NCBI GenBank assembly: GCA_030528715.1
Contig: JAUMYJ010000005.1
Span: forward strand, 1-41,753
From: Bacteroidales bacterium
GTDB lineage: Bacteria; Bacteroidota; Bacteroidia; Bacteroidales; Bacteroidaceae
DNA length: 41,753 nucleotides
Direction: 5' to 3'
The position numbers were made by a program, and so were the translations under genes. The notes under the pieces are model-generated. The model made no database searches and was not told the DNA's origin. It saw only the letters and a program-made list of their open reading frames with translations. Below, piece by piece: positions 8,572 through 16,936 of this stretch; position 1 is the stretch's first letter, and each line of letters opens with the position of its first letter.

Positions 8572-8695
8572 CGTTATACAGCAGTTTGCTTCTCATTGCT
8601 GTGTAACGGGCATTATACAGCTATACAGCGAGCGTTATACAGTTGTGCAACGCACATTATACAGCTGTGTAAGGCGCGTTGCACAGCATTTTAGT
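8572..8695. repeat. Cluster of TTATACAG repeats and overlapping inverted repeats
   Basis: The word TTATACAG occurs four times in about 110 bases. The first copy sits in a hairpin whose arms CCGTTATACAGCA and TGCTGTGTAACGG pair with one mismatch. Further on, TGTGCAACGC and GCGTTGCACA form a perfect 10-bp inverted repeat around a 22-base loop that contains another copy. It lies between the SulP gene stop and the lptD promoter and may act as a terminator, an RNA structure or a repeated palindromic element. Confidence 0.65.
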
Positions 8696-8780
8696 ATTAA
8701 CAGCTAGTGTAAGCCACTTCACAAGCATAGGTCTTAGACTAAAAAGTAGGCCTTACACGCGCTACTTACGAGATTTTGTG

Positions 8781-8788
8781 TAACTTTG
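8781..8788 (+). promoter_or_regulatory. lptD promoter (-7 box)
   Basis: TAACTTTG matches the -7 consensus and lies about 38 bases before the likely GTG start of lptD. Confidence 0.55.
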
Positions 8789-8826
8789 CCTAAATTAAAA
8801 TAGACTTATTCTAGACTCCACACTTG

Positions 8827-11745
8827 GTGAATAAATCCTTTTTGACCTGCACTGCGCTGCTGACCACGTTTGTGTCGCTCTCAGCAGCTCTTGGCGAGCA
8901 CCCTTCGGTGGCTCGCCAAGGTGGCATGAGCCTAAGCTACGATGTCGCAAGGGTTGATAGTAGCATGCCTACCAGCCTAAACGATAGCACGCTGAAACAG
9001 CCCCATAAGAAGGTAACAGCGGCAGACAGTGTCAAGCTACCAAGTGATAGCACACGTACCACACGCGATAGTGTAGAGCTACGGCAAGAAGCACTGCAAG
9101 CACAAATAGATAGCCTAAATCGTCGCTTAGCCTTTGAGCGCACCGACACCACAGCTCACGACTCTACCAAAGCTGACACAGCCAAAGGCACAGGCCTACT
9201 CGCTCCTGTATCCTACGAGGCCAAAGACTCTATGGTTTATGATGCTACCAAAGGTATGACCTACCTTTATGGTACAAGCAGCGTATCCTATCAAGACATG
9301 AACCTCAAAGCCGATGAAATCGCCCTCAATGTAGACGAAAAACTCGTACACGCAACCTATCGCACCGATACTGCCACACGCGAGGGTACAGACCACCTGC
9401 CACTCTATACCATGGGTAGCACAACCTATCGCAGCGAATCCATGCGCTACAACTTTGGCACACGACAAGGGTATATAGAGCAAGTCTATACCAAGCAGGG
9501 CGAAGGCTTTATGCAGAGTGCACGTGCCAAACGCGACTCTACGGGGCTACTCTACCTTGAACACGCCAAATACACCACTTGCGACCACGACCACCCACAC
9601 TTCTACATAGCCCTCTCACGTGCTAAGGTGCGCCCAGGCAAGGAAGTCGTCTTTGGACCTGCCCACCTCGTAGTGGCCGATGTACCTTTGCCATTAGCCA
9701 TTCCGTATGGTTTCTTCCCTTTTTCTAAAAAATATTCGAGTGGCATCGTGATGCCGAGCTATGGCGATGAAACTTCACGTGGGTTTTACCTCCGCGATGG
9801 AGGATACTATTTTGCAATCAGCGACAAGATGGACTTGAAGCTGCTTGGCGAAGTCTACACCAAAGGGTCATGGGGGCTCAGTGCAGAAACCAACTACCGC
9901 AAACGCTACCGCTATGCAGGTAACTTCTACGCCAGCTACCTCAACACTGTAACGGGTGACAAAAACTTACCCGACTACAACAAAACGACCAGCCTCAAAG
10001 TACAATGGCGACACACACAAGACGCCAAAGCTGCACCCAATAGCAACTTTTCGGCCTCGGTAAATTTTGCCTCGCAAAGCTACGAGCGCAGCAACCTCAT
10101 GAGCCTATACAACCCACTAGCCTATACACAGAGCACACGCGCCAGCTCTGTAAGCTATTCGTATAGTTTCCCTGAGATAGGGCTCACGCTATCTAGCTCG
10201 GCCAACATCTCGCAAAACATGCGCGACAGCAGCGTATCTGTCACACTGCCTGACCTCAGCATAGCACTCGCACGCTTCTACCCATTTAAACGCAAAAAAC
10301 TCTTAGGCAAGGAGCGATGGTATGAAAAGATTTCGGTGCAATACACTGGCCATCTCACCAACAGTATCACGACCAAAGAAGACCAACTCTTCAAGTCAAA
10401 CCTCGTGAAAGATTGGCAAAATGCCATGTATCACCAAATCCCAATAAGTGCTACATTTAACCTGCTGAACTACATAAACATTACGCCCTCATTTAACTTC
10501 AACAACCGCAACTACACACACAAGACCTACCGTAGCTGGGACACCTCTACACAACGCGAGGTAGCCGATACGACCTATGGCTTTTACAACGTGTACGACT
10601 GGTCTATGGGCGTTTCGGCCAACACCACTCTCTATGGTTTTTACAAGCCATGGCGCAAACTCTTTGGCGACAAGATTATTGCCATTCGCCACGTGGTAAA
10701 GCCCTCGGTGTCTTTTTCATACACACCCGACTTTTCTACCGAGAGCTATGGCTACTATGCTAGCTACGTGCGCACGGATGCCCATGGCAACGTGTCTACT
10801 GTGACCTACTCGCCCTATCAAGGGCAGCCTTACTTTGGCGTACCTACGTCGCGCTCAGGCAACATCAGCATGTCGCTGAGCAATAACGTTGAGATGAAGC
10901 TCAAAAGCAAAAACGACTCAATAGGCGAACGAAAGGTAAGCCTCATTGATGAACTTTCGGGCACACTCTCGTATAACATGGTGACCAAACGGTGGAGCGA
11001 CCTTAATACACGTGTACGCTTAAAACTATCGAAACGCTACACTTTTAGTATGGCAGCCGTCTTTGCCACCTATGCCTATAAATTTAATGAAAGCGGACAA
11101 GTCGTGGTGGGCGATCGTACGGAGTGGAGCTATGGACGTTTTGGACGTTTTCAAGGCATGTCACAAAACTTTTCTTACACACTCAACAATGGCACCTTCG
11201 CTAAGCTCTTTGGCAAAAAGAAAAAAACAGACAACACAACCAACCCCAACGACGACGCCGCACCCGAGCCAGAAGAAAGCAACATGGATCCCGAAATGGC
11301 ACGTAGCTTTAATGCGGCAGGACAAGGCATGGCCAAGCGCAAAGCCGAAGTAGACGAAGATGGCTACCTGCGCTTTGAAATGCCATGGTCAGTAAGTTTC
11401 AGTTATGGTGTATCGCTACGTGAAGACCGCAGTAAACCCATCAACACCAAGACCATGCGCTACCCTTTCGGGCTTACACACTCACTCAACTTTTCGGGCA
11501 ACTTACGCTTAGCCAAGGGCTGGAACATTAATTGGAGCTCGGGCTACGATTTCAATGCACACGATTTGACGATGACCACAGCCTCTGTCAACAGAGACAT
11601 GCACTGTTTCAGCATCAGCTGCTCAATGGTACTCAAACCTTACACGAGCTACAACATTACCCTACGAGCAACCGCGGCACAGCTGGCCGATCTTCTAAAA
11701 TGGGAGAAACGCAGCAGCTATTCGTCTAATATCGAATGGTACTAA
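8827..11745 (+). CDS. lptD: LPS-assembly outer-membrane protein, LptD/OstA family
   Basis: About 972 residues, starting at GTG (an adjacent TTG is the alternative), with a signal peptide of about 23 residues (NKSFLTCTALLTTFVSLSAA). A Ser/Asp/Thr-rich spacer precedes an OstA-like N domain (about residues 125-230, with AKDSMVYDATKGMTYLYG). The rest is a beta-barrel rich in alternating aromatic residues and ends in IEWY, a typical outer-membrane C-terminus. LptD with LptE places lipopolysaccharide in the outer leaflet. A strongly charged insert (about 795-840: KKKKTD followed by acidic residues) interrupts the barrel and is probably a loop. A BACON lipoprotein gene follows 30 bases later and is likely co-transcribed. 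Confidence 0.88.
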   Translation: MNKSFLTCTALLTTFVSLSAALGEHPSVARQGGMSLSYDVARVDSSMPTSLNDSTLKQPHKKVTAADSVKLPSDSTRTTRDSVELRQEALQAQIDSLNRRLAFERTDTTAHDSTKADTAKGTGLLAPVSYEAKDSMVYDATKGMTYLYGTSSVSYQDMNLKADEIALNVDEKLVHATYRTDTATREGTDHLPLYTMGSTTYRSESMRYNFGTRQGYIEQVYTKQGEGFMQSARAKRDSTGLLYLEHAKYTTCDHDHPHFYIALSRAKVRPGKEVVFGPAHLVVADVPLPLAIPYGFFPFSKKYSSGIVMPSYGDETSRGFYLRDGGYYFAISDKMDLKLLGEVYTKGSWGLSAETNYRKRYRYAGNFYASYLNTVTGDKNLPDYNKTTSLKVQWRHTQDAKAAPNSNFSASVNFASQSYERSNLMSLYNPLAYTQSTRASSVSYSYSFPEIGLTLSSSANISQNMRDSSVSVTLPDLSIALARFYPFKRKKLLGKERWYEKISVQYTGHLTNSITTKEDQLFKSNLVKDWQNAMYHQIPISATFNLLNYINITPSFNFNNRNYTHKTYRSWDTSTQREVADTTYGFYNVYDWSMGVSANTTLYGFYKPWRKLFGDKIIAIRHVVKPSVSFSYTPDFSTESYGYYASYVRTDAHGNVSTVTYSPYQGQPYFGVPTSRSGNISMSLSNNVEMKLKSKNDSIGERKVSLIDELSGTLSYNMVTKRWSDLNTRVRLKLSKRYTFSMAAVFATYAYKFNESGQVVVGDRTEWSYGRFGRFQGMSQNFSYTLNNGTFAKLFGKKKKTDNTTNPNDDAAPEPEESNMDPEMARSFNAAGQGMAKRKAEVDEDGYLRFEMPWSVSFSYGVSLREDRSKPINTKTMRYPFGLTHSLNFSGNLRLAKGWNINWSSGYDFNAHDLTMTTASVNRDMHCFSISCSMVLKPYTSYNITLRATAAQLADLLKWEKRSSYSSNIEWY

Positions 11746-11775
11746 AACAACGACACTACTAAATACTAAAAACAA

Positions 11776-12450
11776 ATGAGAAAGCTACTCTTACCCCTAC
11801 TAGCCACCATGGCTACTGCTTTTACAGCCTGTGACAACAAAAGCGAGCATACCATTAAAGTGCTAGGTTTCTATCCCATCGGACGCGACATCGTAATCTA
11901 TGCAGACCAAACGCTAGACACCACGTATAGCATCGCAGCCACACAAAATTGGGAAATCACCTCCAACGCTACATGGCTCACACCTAGCCCCACGAGTGGC
12001 AAAGTGCGCGAAGGCAAGGTAGCCGAGCACAAACTAAAACTCACAACAACACTCAACACTACCGACCAAGTGCGCCAAGGTGTATTGACGCTACAATCAT
12101 CTATTGGCACCGTGAGTCGCCCCATCCAGCAATTACACCTGCTACACCTTACCCAGCCCGATGTGTTGCGCGAAGAGAACCGCCTACTCTATGGCAAATA
12201 CATCGGTACAGACACTACACGTAACAACACAAACATACGTCTGCGCCTCTACACCACTACGGCCAAAGTGCGTAGCGAAGCCTCATGGATACACGTGCCA
12301 GACACGGCCACCTATACGCCAGGAGACACCACGATACAAGTAACACTCGACCGCAACCTTACTGGTGAGTCACGCCATGGCTACATCACCCTATACACAC
12401 CCGAGGGCATCACTACACCCGTGCGCTTCGTGCAAGTAAACCAGCCTTAG
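11776..12450 (+). CDS. BACON-domain lipoprotein
   Basis: The 224-residue protein starts with a lipoprotein signal ending in the lipobox FTAC (Cys19). Two BACON-type immunoglobulin-like domains follow (about residues 35-130 and 140-222). Each has the typical tryptophan-centred motif: NWEITSNATWLTPSPTSG in the first, SEASWIHVP in the second, with RQGVLTL and RHGYITL strands after them. BACON domains are common in surface or periplasmic proteins of Bacteroidota, with proposed carbohydrate or mucin binding, but no specific function is known for this one. Its position directly after lptD suggests an envelope location and shared transcription. A 24-bp perfect hairpin follows the stop. Confidence 0.85.
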   Translation: MRKLLLPLLATMATAFTACDNKSEHTIKVLGFYPIGRDIVIYADQTLDTTYSIAATQNWEITSNATWLTPSPTSGKVREGKVAEHKLKLTTTLNTTDQVRQGVLTLQSSIGTVSRPIQQLHLLHLTQPDVLREENRLLYGKYIGTDTTRNNTNIRLRLYTTTAKVRSEASWIHVPDTATYTPGDTTIQVTLDRNLTGESRHGYITLYTPEGITTPVRFVQVNQP

Positions 12451-12460
12451 GCAGACATCC

Positions 12461-12527
12461 CCCCCTTGCTACTCGTCCTCCATGACATATGCTTCGGCTG
12501 TGCCATGGAGGACGAGTAGCAAGGGGG
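12461..12527 (+). terminator. 24-bp perfect hairpin after the lptD-BACON operon
   Basis: The arms 12461-12484 and 12504-12527 pair without mismatch around a 19-base loop. It starts 10 bases past the BACON gene stop. No T-tract follows. Confidence 0.78.
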
Positions 12528-12534
12528 TATTCCC

Positions 12535-12800
12535 CATTATGAAGCTACTTAGCCACATATCTCCGACATTCATAAGGCTCTACATAGCCGTTACCATTAT
12601 CTCACATGACACCAATAGTCCACCTAAATAATAATAACGAGTATAATCAACATTTTATTAAAAACAAAAAACGCTCCCTTCACACCCATCATTTTCACAT
12701 ATACTTTTACAATAAACATATATACCCAAGAGATAATATAGCCTAAACAACAGAATCCCAAACCTAAACTAACAATATCATAAAAAAATAGAATAAGGTA
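12535..12800. other. AT-rich intergenic stretch
   Basis: About 270 bases become markedly AT-rich compared with the flanking operon. A 60-codon hydrophobic frame exists on the minus strand (12624-12806) but has no recognisable homology and is probably chance in AT-rich DNA. The stretch may mark the edge of an acquired segment. Confidence 0.4.
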
Positions 12801-12831
12801 TTGCATATATCATATATTATTATTAAATTCG
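12801..12831 (+). promoter_or_regulatory. Candidate promoter of the thioredoxin-like gene
   Basis: TTG (12801-12803), a 20-base spacer and TAAATTCG (12824-12831) match the -33/-7 layout with one mismatch in the -7 box. The ATG lies 31 bases downstream. Confidence 0.45.
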
Positions 12832-12862
12832 CAACGTATCAACATATTAACAAATAGAGCAT

Positions 12863-13507
12863 ATGTTAGCATCAAATAAAACTAATCAAAAGAAAAGTCT
12901 CGCAATAATCTTTCGAATAGCATTACTACTCGCACTATCTATAATATTTCCTGCATTGGGTTATCATTATGCCGAAAAAAATAACCGACCTACACTAGAC
13001 TCATTAAATCAAGAGTGCAAAATGAATGAAGCTATCATATCTCAAATCAATTACCTATATAATATAGCCCTAAAAAGTGAAAATATCAACATTAACAAAG
13101 TCAAAGTAGCCAATCGAGAGCTCCACAAAACTCAAAACCTGACAGAATTAAACAAACAATACGACTTATTTATGATATTATCCGAAGTCCATTGTTGGAG
13201 TTGTATTTTTGAAAGCATACAAGAAGCTAGAAGTTTTTCTGACCTAAAAATTGGCTTCCTACTCCATTCTCACTCAGAAGAGACTTCAGAAGCACTTATT
13301 CTACAATCTAAAATACCGACTTCTAATATTTACATCATATCCGACTTACCTAATTTACCTGTTGATGAGATATTAACACCTTATTTCTTTCAACTCAATG
13401 ACCGAGGAAGAACTAAAAACGTCTTTGTTCCTATAAAAGGCCAACAACAGAGAACAAAAATTTTTCTTGAGACCCTTACCGAAATAAAACTATCAACTTT
13501 ATACTAA
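12863..13507 (+). CDS. Membrane-anchored thioredoxin-like protein (CxxC), function unknown
   Basis: The 214-residue protein has one N-terminal hydrophobic segment (about residues 12-35), probably a membrane anchor with the rest in the periplasm. A helical linker follows (40-95). The C-terminal half resembles a thioredoxin fold: strand YDLFMILSEV, then HCWSCIF with Cys111-x-x-Cys114, and later TPYFFQLNDRGRTKNVFVP, like the TPxxFVLD...xxVFIP end of Bacteroidota TlpA-like proteins. Codon use is strikingly AT-rich compared with the genes on both sides, suggesting transfer. The next gene remnant encodes a cysteine-rich segment, so a thiol-disulfide role on that product is a reasonable inference but unproven. 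It could equally be a redox lipoprotein partner without oxidoreductase activity. Confidence 0.7.
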   Translation: MLASNKTNQKKSLAIIFRIALLLALSIIFPALGYHYAEKNNRPTLDSLNQECKMNEAIISQINYLYNIALKSENININKVKVANRELHKTQNLTELNKQYDLFMILSEVHCWSCIFESIQEARSFSDLKIGFLLHSHSEETSEALILQSKIPTSNIYIISDLPNLPVDEILTPYFFQLNDRGRTKNVFVPIKGQQQRTKIFLETLTEIKLSTLY

Positions 13508-13525
13508 TCCTAAAATGTGTTCACC

Positions 13526-14208
13526 ATGAAAAGAAAGTTTCTAATGTTCACAGCCTTTGCACCCTATTACTCGGTGGGGTAGCATGTGGTAACGATGAAC
13601 TTGTGGAGAAAACGCCACTGCAATCTGGCTACGCCCAACTTGACAGCTACTTTGAAACAGCCAATTTCAAAATGCTAGCAGCTAAGAATGGTCTTTCAGA
13701 CATTGCCATCGAAAGCAAGAACGTTAAAAAAGAAGACTACCCTGCAAAGGCTGTCTCTGTGTAAACCATGCCTCTACAAAAAGAAGGTAAATTTATTGGT
13801 AACCTTTGCGTTGTATTCACTACCACGCAAACCACCCCCGAAGTACTCTTTGAAGATTGGCGACAAGCCTCTCAGAAAAGAGAAGTCATTGTAACGACCT
13901 TAGGGGGATAGTACATCTCAACTTTATCAATAATGCGCGAGAAGAACCACTATGGCATTAAGATTACTCGAACATCAGATGATGATGTAACGGGGGCTAG
14001 CTTACTGAAAGCCCATAGACCCAAGGAGAGTTACCGAGGATGTGTAGCAAGGGTTTATCGTAGTGCCAAAGAAGCCTGCGAAAAGAACAACAGATGCAAA
14101 TTCTTATGTGACTTTTCAGACATGGCAGGAGCCAACTCTTGCACTGCCGCAATGATGTTAGCTGCTGCCGTTACTTGTGCAGGAACTACTGGTTCAGAAC
14201 GAGAATAG
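13526..14208 (+). pseudogene. Decayed lipoprotein gene with a cysteine-rich C-terminal segment
   Basis: ATG 13526 opens MKRKFLMFTAFA and stops after 18 codons. Adding one base near 13560 joins it to LLLGGVACGNDELVEK, a perfect lipoprotein signal end with its lipobox cysteine. That frame then runs to 14208, interrupted only by TAA (13762-13764) and TAG (13909-13911). The three blocks share a frame and give a product of about 227 residues if repaired. The last block contains six cysteines. One indel and two nonsense changes indicate a degenerate gene rather than one error. I do not recognise the family. It lies 18 bases after the thioredoxin-like gene. Confidence 0.6.
13933..14208 (+). CDS. Small cysteine-rich ORF (surviving block of the decayed gene)
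   Basis: A 91-codon open frame begins at ATG inside the last block of the decayed lipoprotein gene. It has six cysteines (positions 37, 49, 55, 59, 70 and 82) and ends in an alanine-rich hydrophobic stretch, AAMMLAAAVTCAG. No signal peptide of its own is visible, so if translated alone it would stay in the cytoplasm unless exported in another way. It may be only a leftover of the larger gene. The even cysteine count and the neighbouring CxxC protein make a disulfide-bonded secreted domain plausible. No family recognised. Confidence 0.35.
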   Translation: MREKNHYGIKITRTSDDDVTGASLLKAHRPKESYRGCVARVYRSAKEACEKNNRCKFLCDFSDMAGANSCTAAMMLAAAVTCAGTTGSERE

Positions 14209-14221
14209 AATAGAGTAAAAT

Positions 14222-14587
14222 ATGAAAGCAACAAAAGTAAAAATGGCATTGACCACCTTACTTGGTCTCGTCTTGCCCTTTGGAAACATTTGGGGGCCTT
14301 TCTTAGTGACTGCTCCTGACGCTACGGCTAGGGCCTATCGTAAAAAACTTGTCATTGCAGGCGTAGTGGTAACGCTTTTGGGGCTCATCATCAGCCTAGC
14401 CATAGGCGTACCACAATGGGTGGCACAAATACAGCTATTAGAGCAAGGTGACACCACGATTAGCGATGGCGTAATCAACAGCTTGATAGCACAGATAGTC
14501 ATCAGCAATGGTTTAATCCTAGCAGTAGCACTTGGTGCTGCTGGCTACCAACTCACTAGTAGCCCACAAATAAGCGTTGCGCCATAG
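14222..14587 (+). CDS. Small three-helix membrane protein, function unknown
   Basis: The 121-residue protein has hydrophobic segments at about residues 8-30, 43-63 and 85-110, separated by a short basic loop (ARAYRKK) and a polar loop (EQGDTTISDG). It begins 13 bases after the cysteine-rich frame and is followed by a hairpin, so it is probably the last gene of that cassette. Base composition is closer to the surrounding chromosome than that of the thioredoxin-like gene. I recognise no family. It could be an export, immunity or envelope-stress component, but nothing in the sequence decides this. Confidence 0.6.
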   Translation: MKATKVKMALTTLLGLVLPFGNIWGPFLVTAPDATARAYRKKLVIAGVVVTLLGLIISLAIGVPQWVAQIQLLEQGDTTISDGVINSLIAQIVISNGLILAVALGAAGYQLTSSPQISVAP

Positions 14588-14609
14588 CTGCAACACACGA
14601 CACACAATG

Positions 14610-14650
14610 GCCACCCTCGCACGACAAAACAATACACGTGTAAGGGTGGC
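14610..14650 (+). terminator. Hairpin after the small membrane protein gene
   Basis: The 14-base arms 14610-14623 and 14637-14650 pair with two adjacent mismatches around a 13-base loop. It lies 22 bases past the stop codon. Confidence 0.65.
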
Positions 14651-14690
14651 TGCTGTATATTCGGTCTTTAATAGGTCATAAAAAACAAGT

Positions 14691-14726
14691 GGGGGGGTGT
14701 GCATTCGTTTTTTTGATGTAACTTTG
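14691..14726 (+). promoter_or_regulatory. porE promoter with G7 tract at the -33 position
   Basis: TAACTTTG (14719-14726) is a perfect -7 box 63 bases before the porE start. The position where a -33 TTG is expected is occupied by a run of seven G (14691-14697) followed by TGTG. Homopolymers at this place can alter promoter spacing by slippage. Confidence 0.55.
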
Positions 14727-14789
14727 TGCATCAAGTTTTAGCCTAGCCATACGCTATAATGACATAACATGGCTCGTTAGCCTTTTACG

Positions 14790-16862
14790 ATGAAGTTGTT
14801 TTATTACCTTTTACTTTTGGCTGCACTAGTAGCCTGCGCCACACCCGACAAACACATGCGGCGTGGCGATGCGCATGCTGCATTGGGCGAATATGACGAG
14901 GCGGCCTACTATTACCGCCGCGCCTATGCGACCTACCCTGCTAAGCAACGTGCAAAGCGTGGCGAAGTGGCCGTGCGCATGGGCAACATGTATATGCGCT
15001 TGCGCTATGCACAGCGTGCAGTAGGCAGCTACGAGCGTGCTACACACTACCAGGCCACAGACAGCACACTGGCCAACAAGTTAGGCTTTGCTCAGCTGCT
15101 AGCAGGCAATATAGAGGGTGCTAAGCGGACCTTTCAAATGCGCCTTGACAGTATGCCTCATGATGCCGAAGCCCTCCGTGGCCTATCGTCTGCCCTTTTA
15201 GCCGAGCGTAGCAAAGGCATACACACACGCTACACTATTTATAGCAACCAGCCGTTCAATAGTCGGCGTTCGGACTATGCCCCTGCGTTGCTTGGTGAGA
15301 GCGGAGACCAACTCTACTTTACCTCTACACGCCAGCAAGCCATGGGCGATGATGAGAGTCGCATCACGGGAACAAAGTATGCCGACATCTTCGTTGTACA
15401 CAAAGACGAAAAAGGGCAGTGGCGACAGCCCGAGCCTGTGGCTAGCATCAATACTCCTTTTGACGAAGGTACACCAGCATTTAGTAGCGATGGCCGTACG
15501 ATGTATCTCACCGTATGTCCATGGGACGCATTGGCACCACGTGGTGCCGAAATTCACGCTGCACAACGCAGCGATGCCGCATGGAGCAAGCCACAAAAAG
15601 TCATCATCAGTCGCGACACCATCAGCAGCTATGCCCACCCTGCTCCCTCTCCCGATGGACAATGGCTCTACTTTACGAGCGACTTACCAGGGGGATATGG
15701 TGGTTTTGACCTTTGGCGAGCACGTCTTTTAGGTGGCGAAGTTACCACAATAGAAAACCTAGGTAAAGATATCAACACCTCGGGCGATGAATTATTCCCT
15801 AGCTTTAAGCCCGATGGCACACTCTACTTTTCGAGCGATGGGCGTATAGGCATGGGGGGACTTGACCTCTATCGCGCCACACACGACAGCCTCACACAGC
15901 GGTGGGCAGTGCTCCCATTACCCACACCGATGAACTCTACGGGCGACGACTTTGGCATAACCTTCGAGCCCAAACACCACCGTGGCTATTTTAGCAGCAA
16001 TCGTAGTGGTGGCCGTGGGTGGGACAAAATTTATGCTTTTTCATTTGCCGAAGTAACGCAGACCATCAAAGGGTGGGTGTACGAGCAAGACGGCTACGAG
16101 CTACCTCACGCCCTCGTATATCTCGTGGGCAACGATGGTACCAACCTGCAAATCACACCACGCCAAGATGGCTCATTCACACAAGAGGTACAGCCAGGTG
16201 TTAGCTACGTGATGCTAGCCACTTGCGAGGGTTTTTTGAACTATAAGCAAGAAATTAGCATTGATACAGCCAGCACGAGCCAAGAGCATGTGCTGCAATT
16301 TCCTCTACCCTCGCTCAATATTCCAGTACTAGTGCGCAACGTATTTTATGAGTTTGACCGCGCCACACTTACCGATAGTTCACGCACTGCGCTCGACCGC
16401 TTAGCCACACTCTTAAACGAAAATCCTCACATCGCCATTGAGCTATCTGCACACACGGACAACCGTGGTACCGAGAGCTATAACCAAAGCCTCTCACAGC
16501 GACGTGCCGAGAGCGTTGTGCGCTATCTTACTGAGATTACTAAAATTGCACCAGACCGACTTACAGCCAAAGGGTATGGTAAGACAGCCCCCAAAGTCGT
16601 AACAAAAAAGCTAGCCGAGCAGCTTCCCTTCCTGACCACAGGAGATACACTCACTAGTATCAAGATAGCCACACTTACCCCCGAACAACAAGAGTTGTGC
16701 CACGCCCTCAACCGACGCACCGAATTTCGCGTACTACGTACCACTTATGGCCTGTTTGACAAGGAAGGAAAGCTCAAAACCAATGCATTAAAGCAAGCCA
16801 TAAAGCCTAGTATCGAAGCCGTAAAAACACTAGACGAAGAAGACGTTTTTGAGATAGAGTGA
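14790..16862 (+). CDS. porE: PorE-like type IX secretion lipoprotein (TPR, beta-propeller, CRD, OmpA_C)
   Basis: The 690-residue lipoprotein has its signal ending in the lipobox LVAC (Cys16). Domains in order are: TPR helices (about 22-150), a PD40-type six-bladed beta-propeller (about 160-430, with repeated LYFTSTR, MYLTVCP and LYFSSDG strands), a carboxypeptidase regulatory-like domain (about 432-505) and an OmpA_C-like peptidoglycan-binding domain (about 515-650, with NVFYEFDRATL, HTDNRGTESYNQSLSQRRAE and KGYGKTAPK). This exact domain order is that of Porphyromonas gingivalis PorE, a peptidoglycan-linked outer-membrane component of the type IX secretion system, which exports proteins with C-terminal sorting signals. 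The gene stands alone with its own promoter and a strong terminator. It ends in TGA, uncommon in this window. Confidence 0.85.
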   Translation: MKLFYYLLLLAALVACATPDKHMRRGDAHAALGEYDEAAYYYRRAYATYPAKQRAKRGEVAVRMGNMYMRLRYAQRAVGSYERATHYQATDSTLANKLGFAQLLAGNIEGAKRTFQMRLDSMPHDAEALRGLSSALLAERSKGIHTRYTIYSNQPFNSRRSDYAPALLGESGDQLYFTSTRQQAMGDDESRITGTKYADIFVVHKDEKGQWRQPEPVASINTPFDEGTPAFSSDGRTMYLTVCPWDALAPRGAEIHAAQRSDAAWSKPQKVIISRDTISSYAHPAPSPDGQWLYFTSDLPGGYGGFDLWRARLLGGEVTTIENLGKDINTSGDELFPSFKPDGTLYFSSDGRIGMGGLDLYRATHDSLTQRWAVLPLPTPMNSTGDDFGITFEPKHHRGYFSSNRSGGRGWDKIYAFSFAEVTQTIKGWVYEQDGYELPHALVYLVGNDGTNLQITPRQDGSFTQEVQPGVSYVMLATCEGFLNYKQEISIDTASTSQEHVLQFPLPSLNIPVLVRNVFYEFDRATLTDSSRTALDRLATLLNENPHIAIELSAHTDNRGTESYNQSLSQRRAESVVRYLTEITKIAPDRLTAKGYGKTAPKVVTKKLAEQLPFLTTGDTLTSIKIATLTPEQQELCHALNRRTEFRVLRTTYGLFDKEGKLKTNALKQAIKPSIEAVKTLDEEDVFEIE

Positions 16863-16870
16863 CCCTTTTA

Positions 16871-16926
16871 TTAGACACAGCATACGCTCTTCGAACGATT
16901 GTTCGAAGAGCGTATGCTGTGTCTAA
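16871..16926. terminator. 26-bp perfect hairpin between convergent genes
   Basis: The arms 16871-16896 and 16901-16926 pair without mismatch around a 4-base loop (GATT). It separates porE (plus) from the acyltransferase gene (minus) by about 10 bases on each side, so it probably ends both transcripts. Confidence 0.85.
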
Positions 16927-16936
16927 ATTCATGTAG

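Noticed and set aside
8572-8695. CRISPR array
   Set aside because: The repeats are only 8-11 bases, irregularly spaced and partly palindromic, with no spacer pattern and no cas genes.
12624-12806. 60-codon hydrophobic minus-strand ORF
   Set aside because: It lies in very AT-rich DNA where long hydrophobic frames arise by chance, and it overlaps the candidate promoter of the thioredoxin-like gene.
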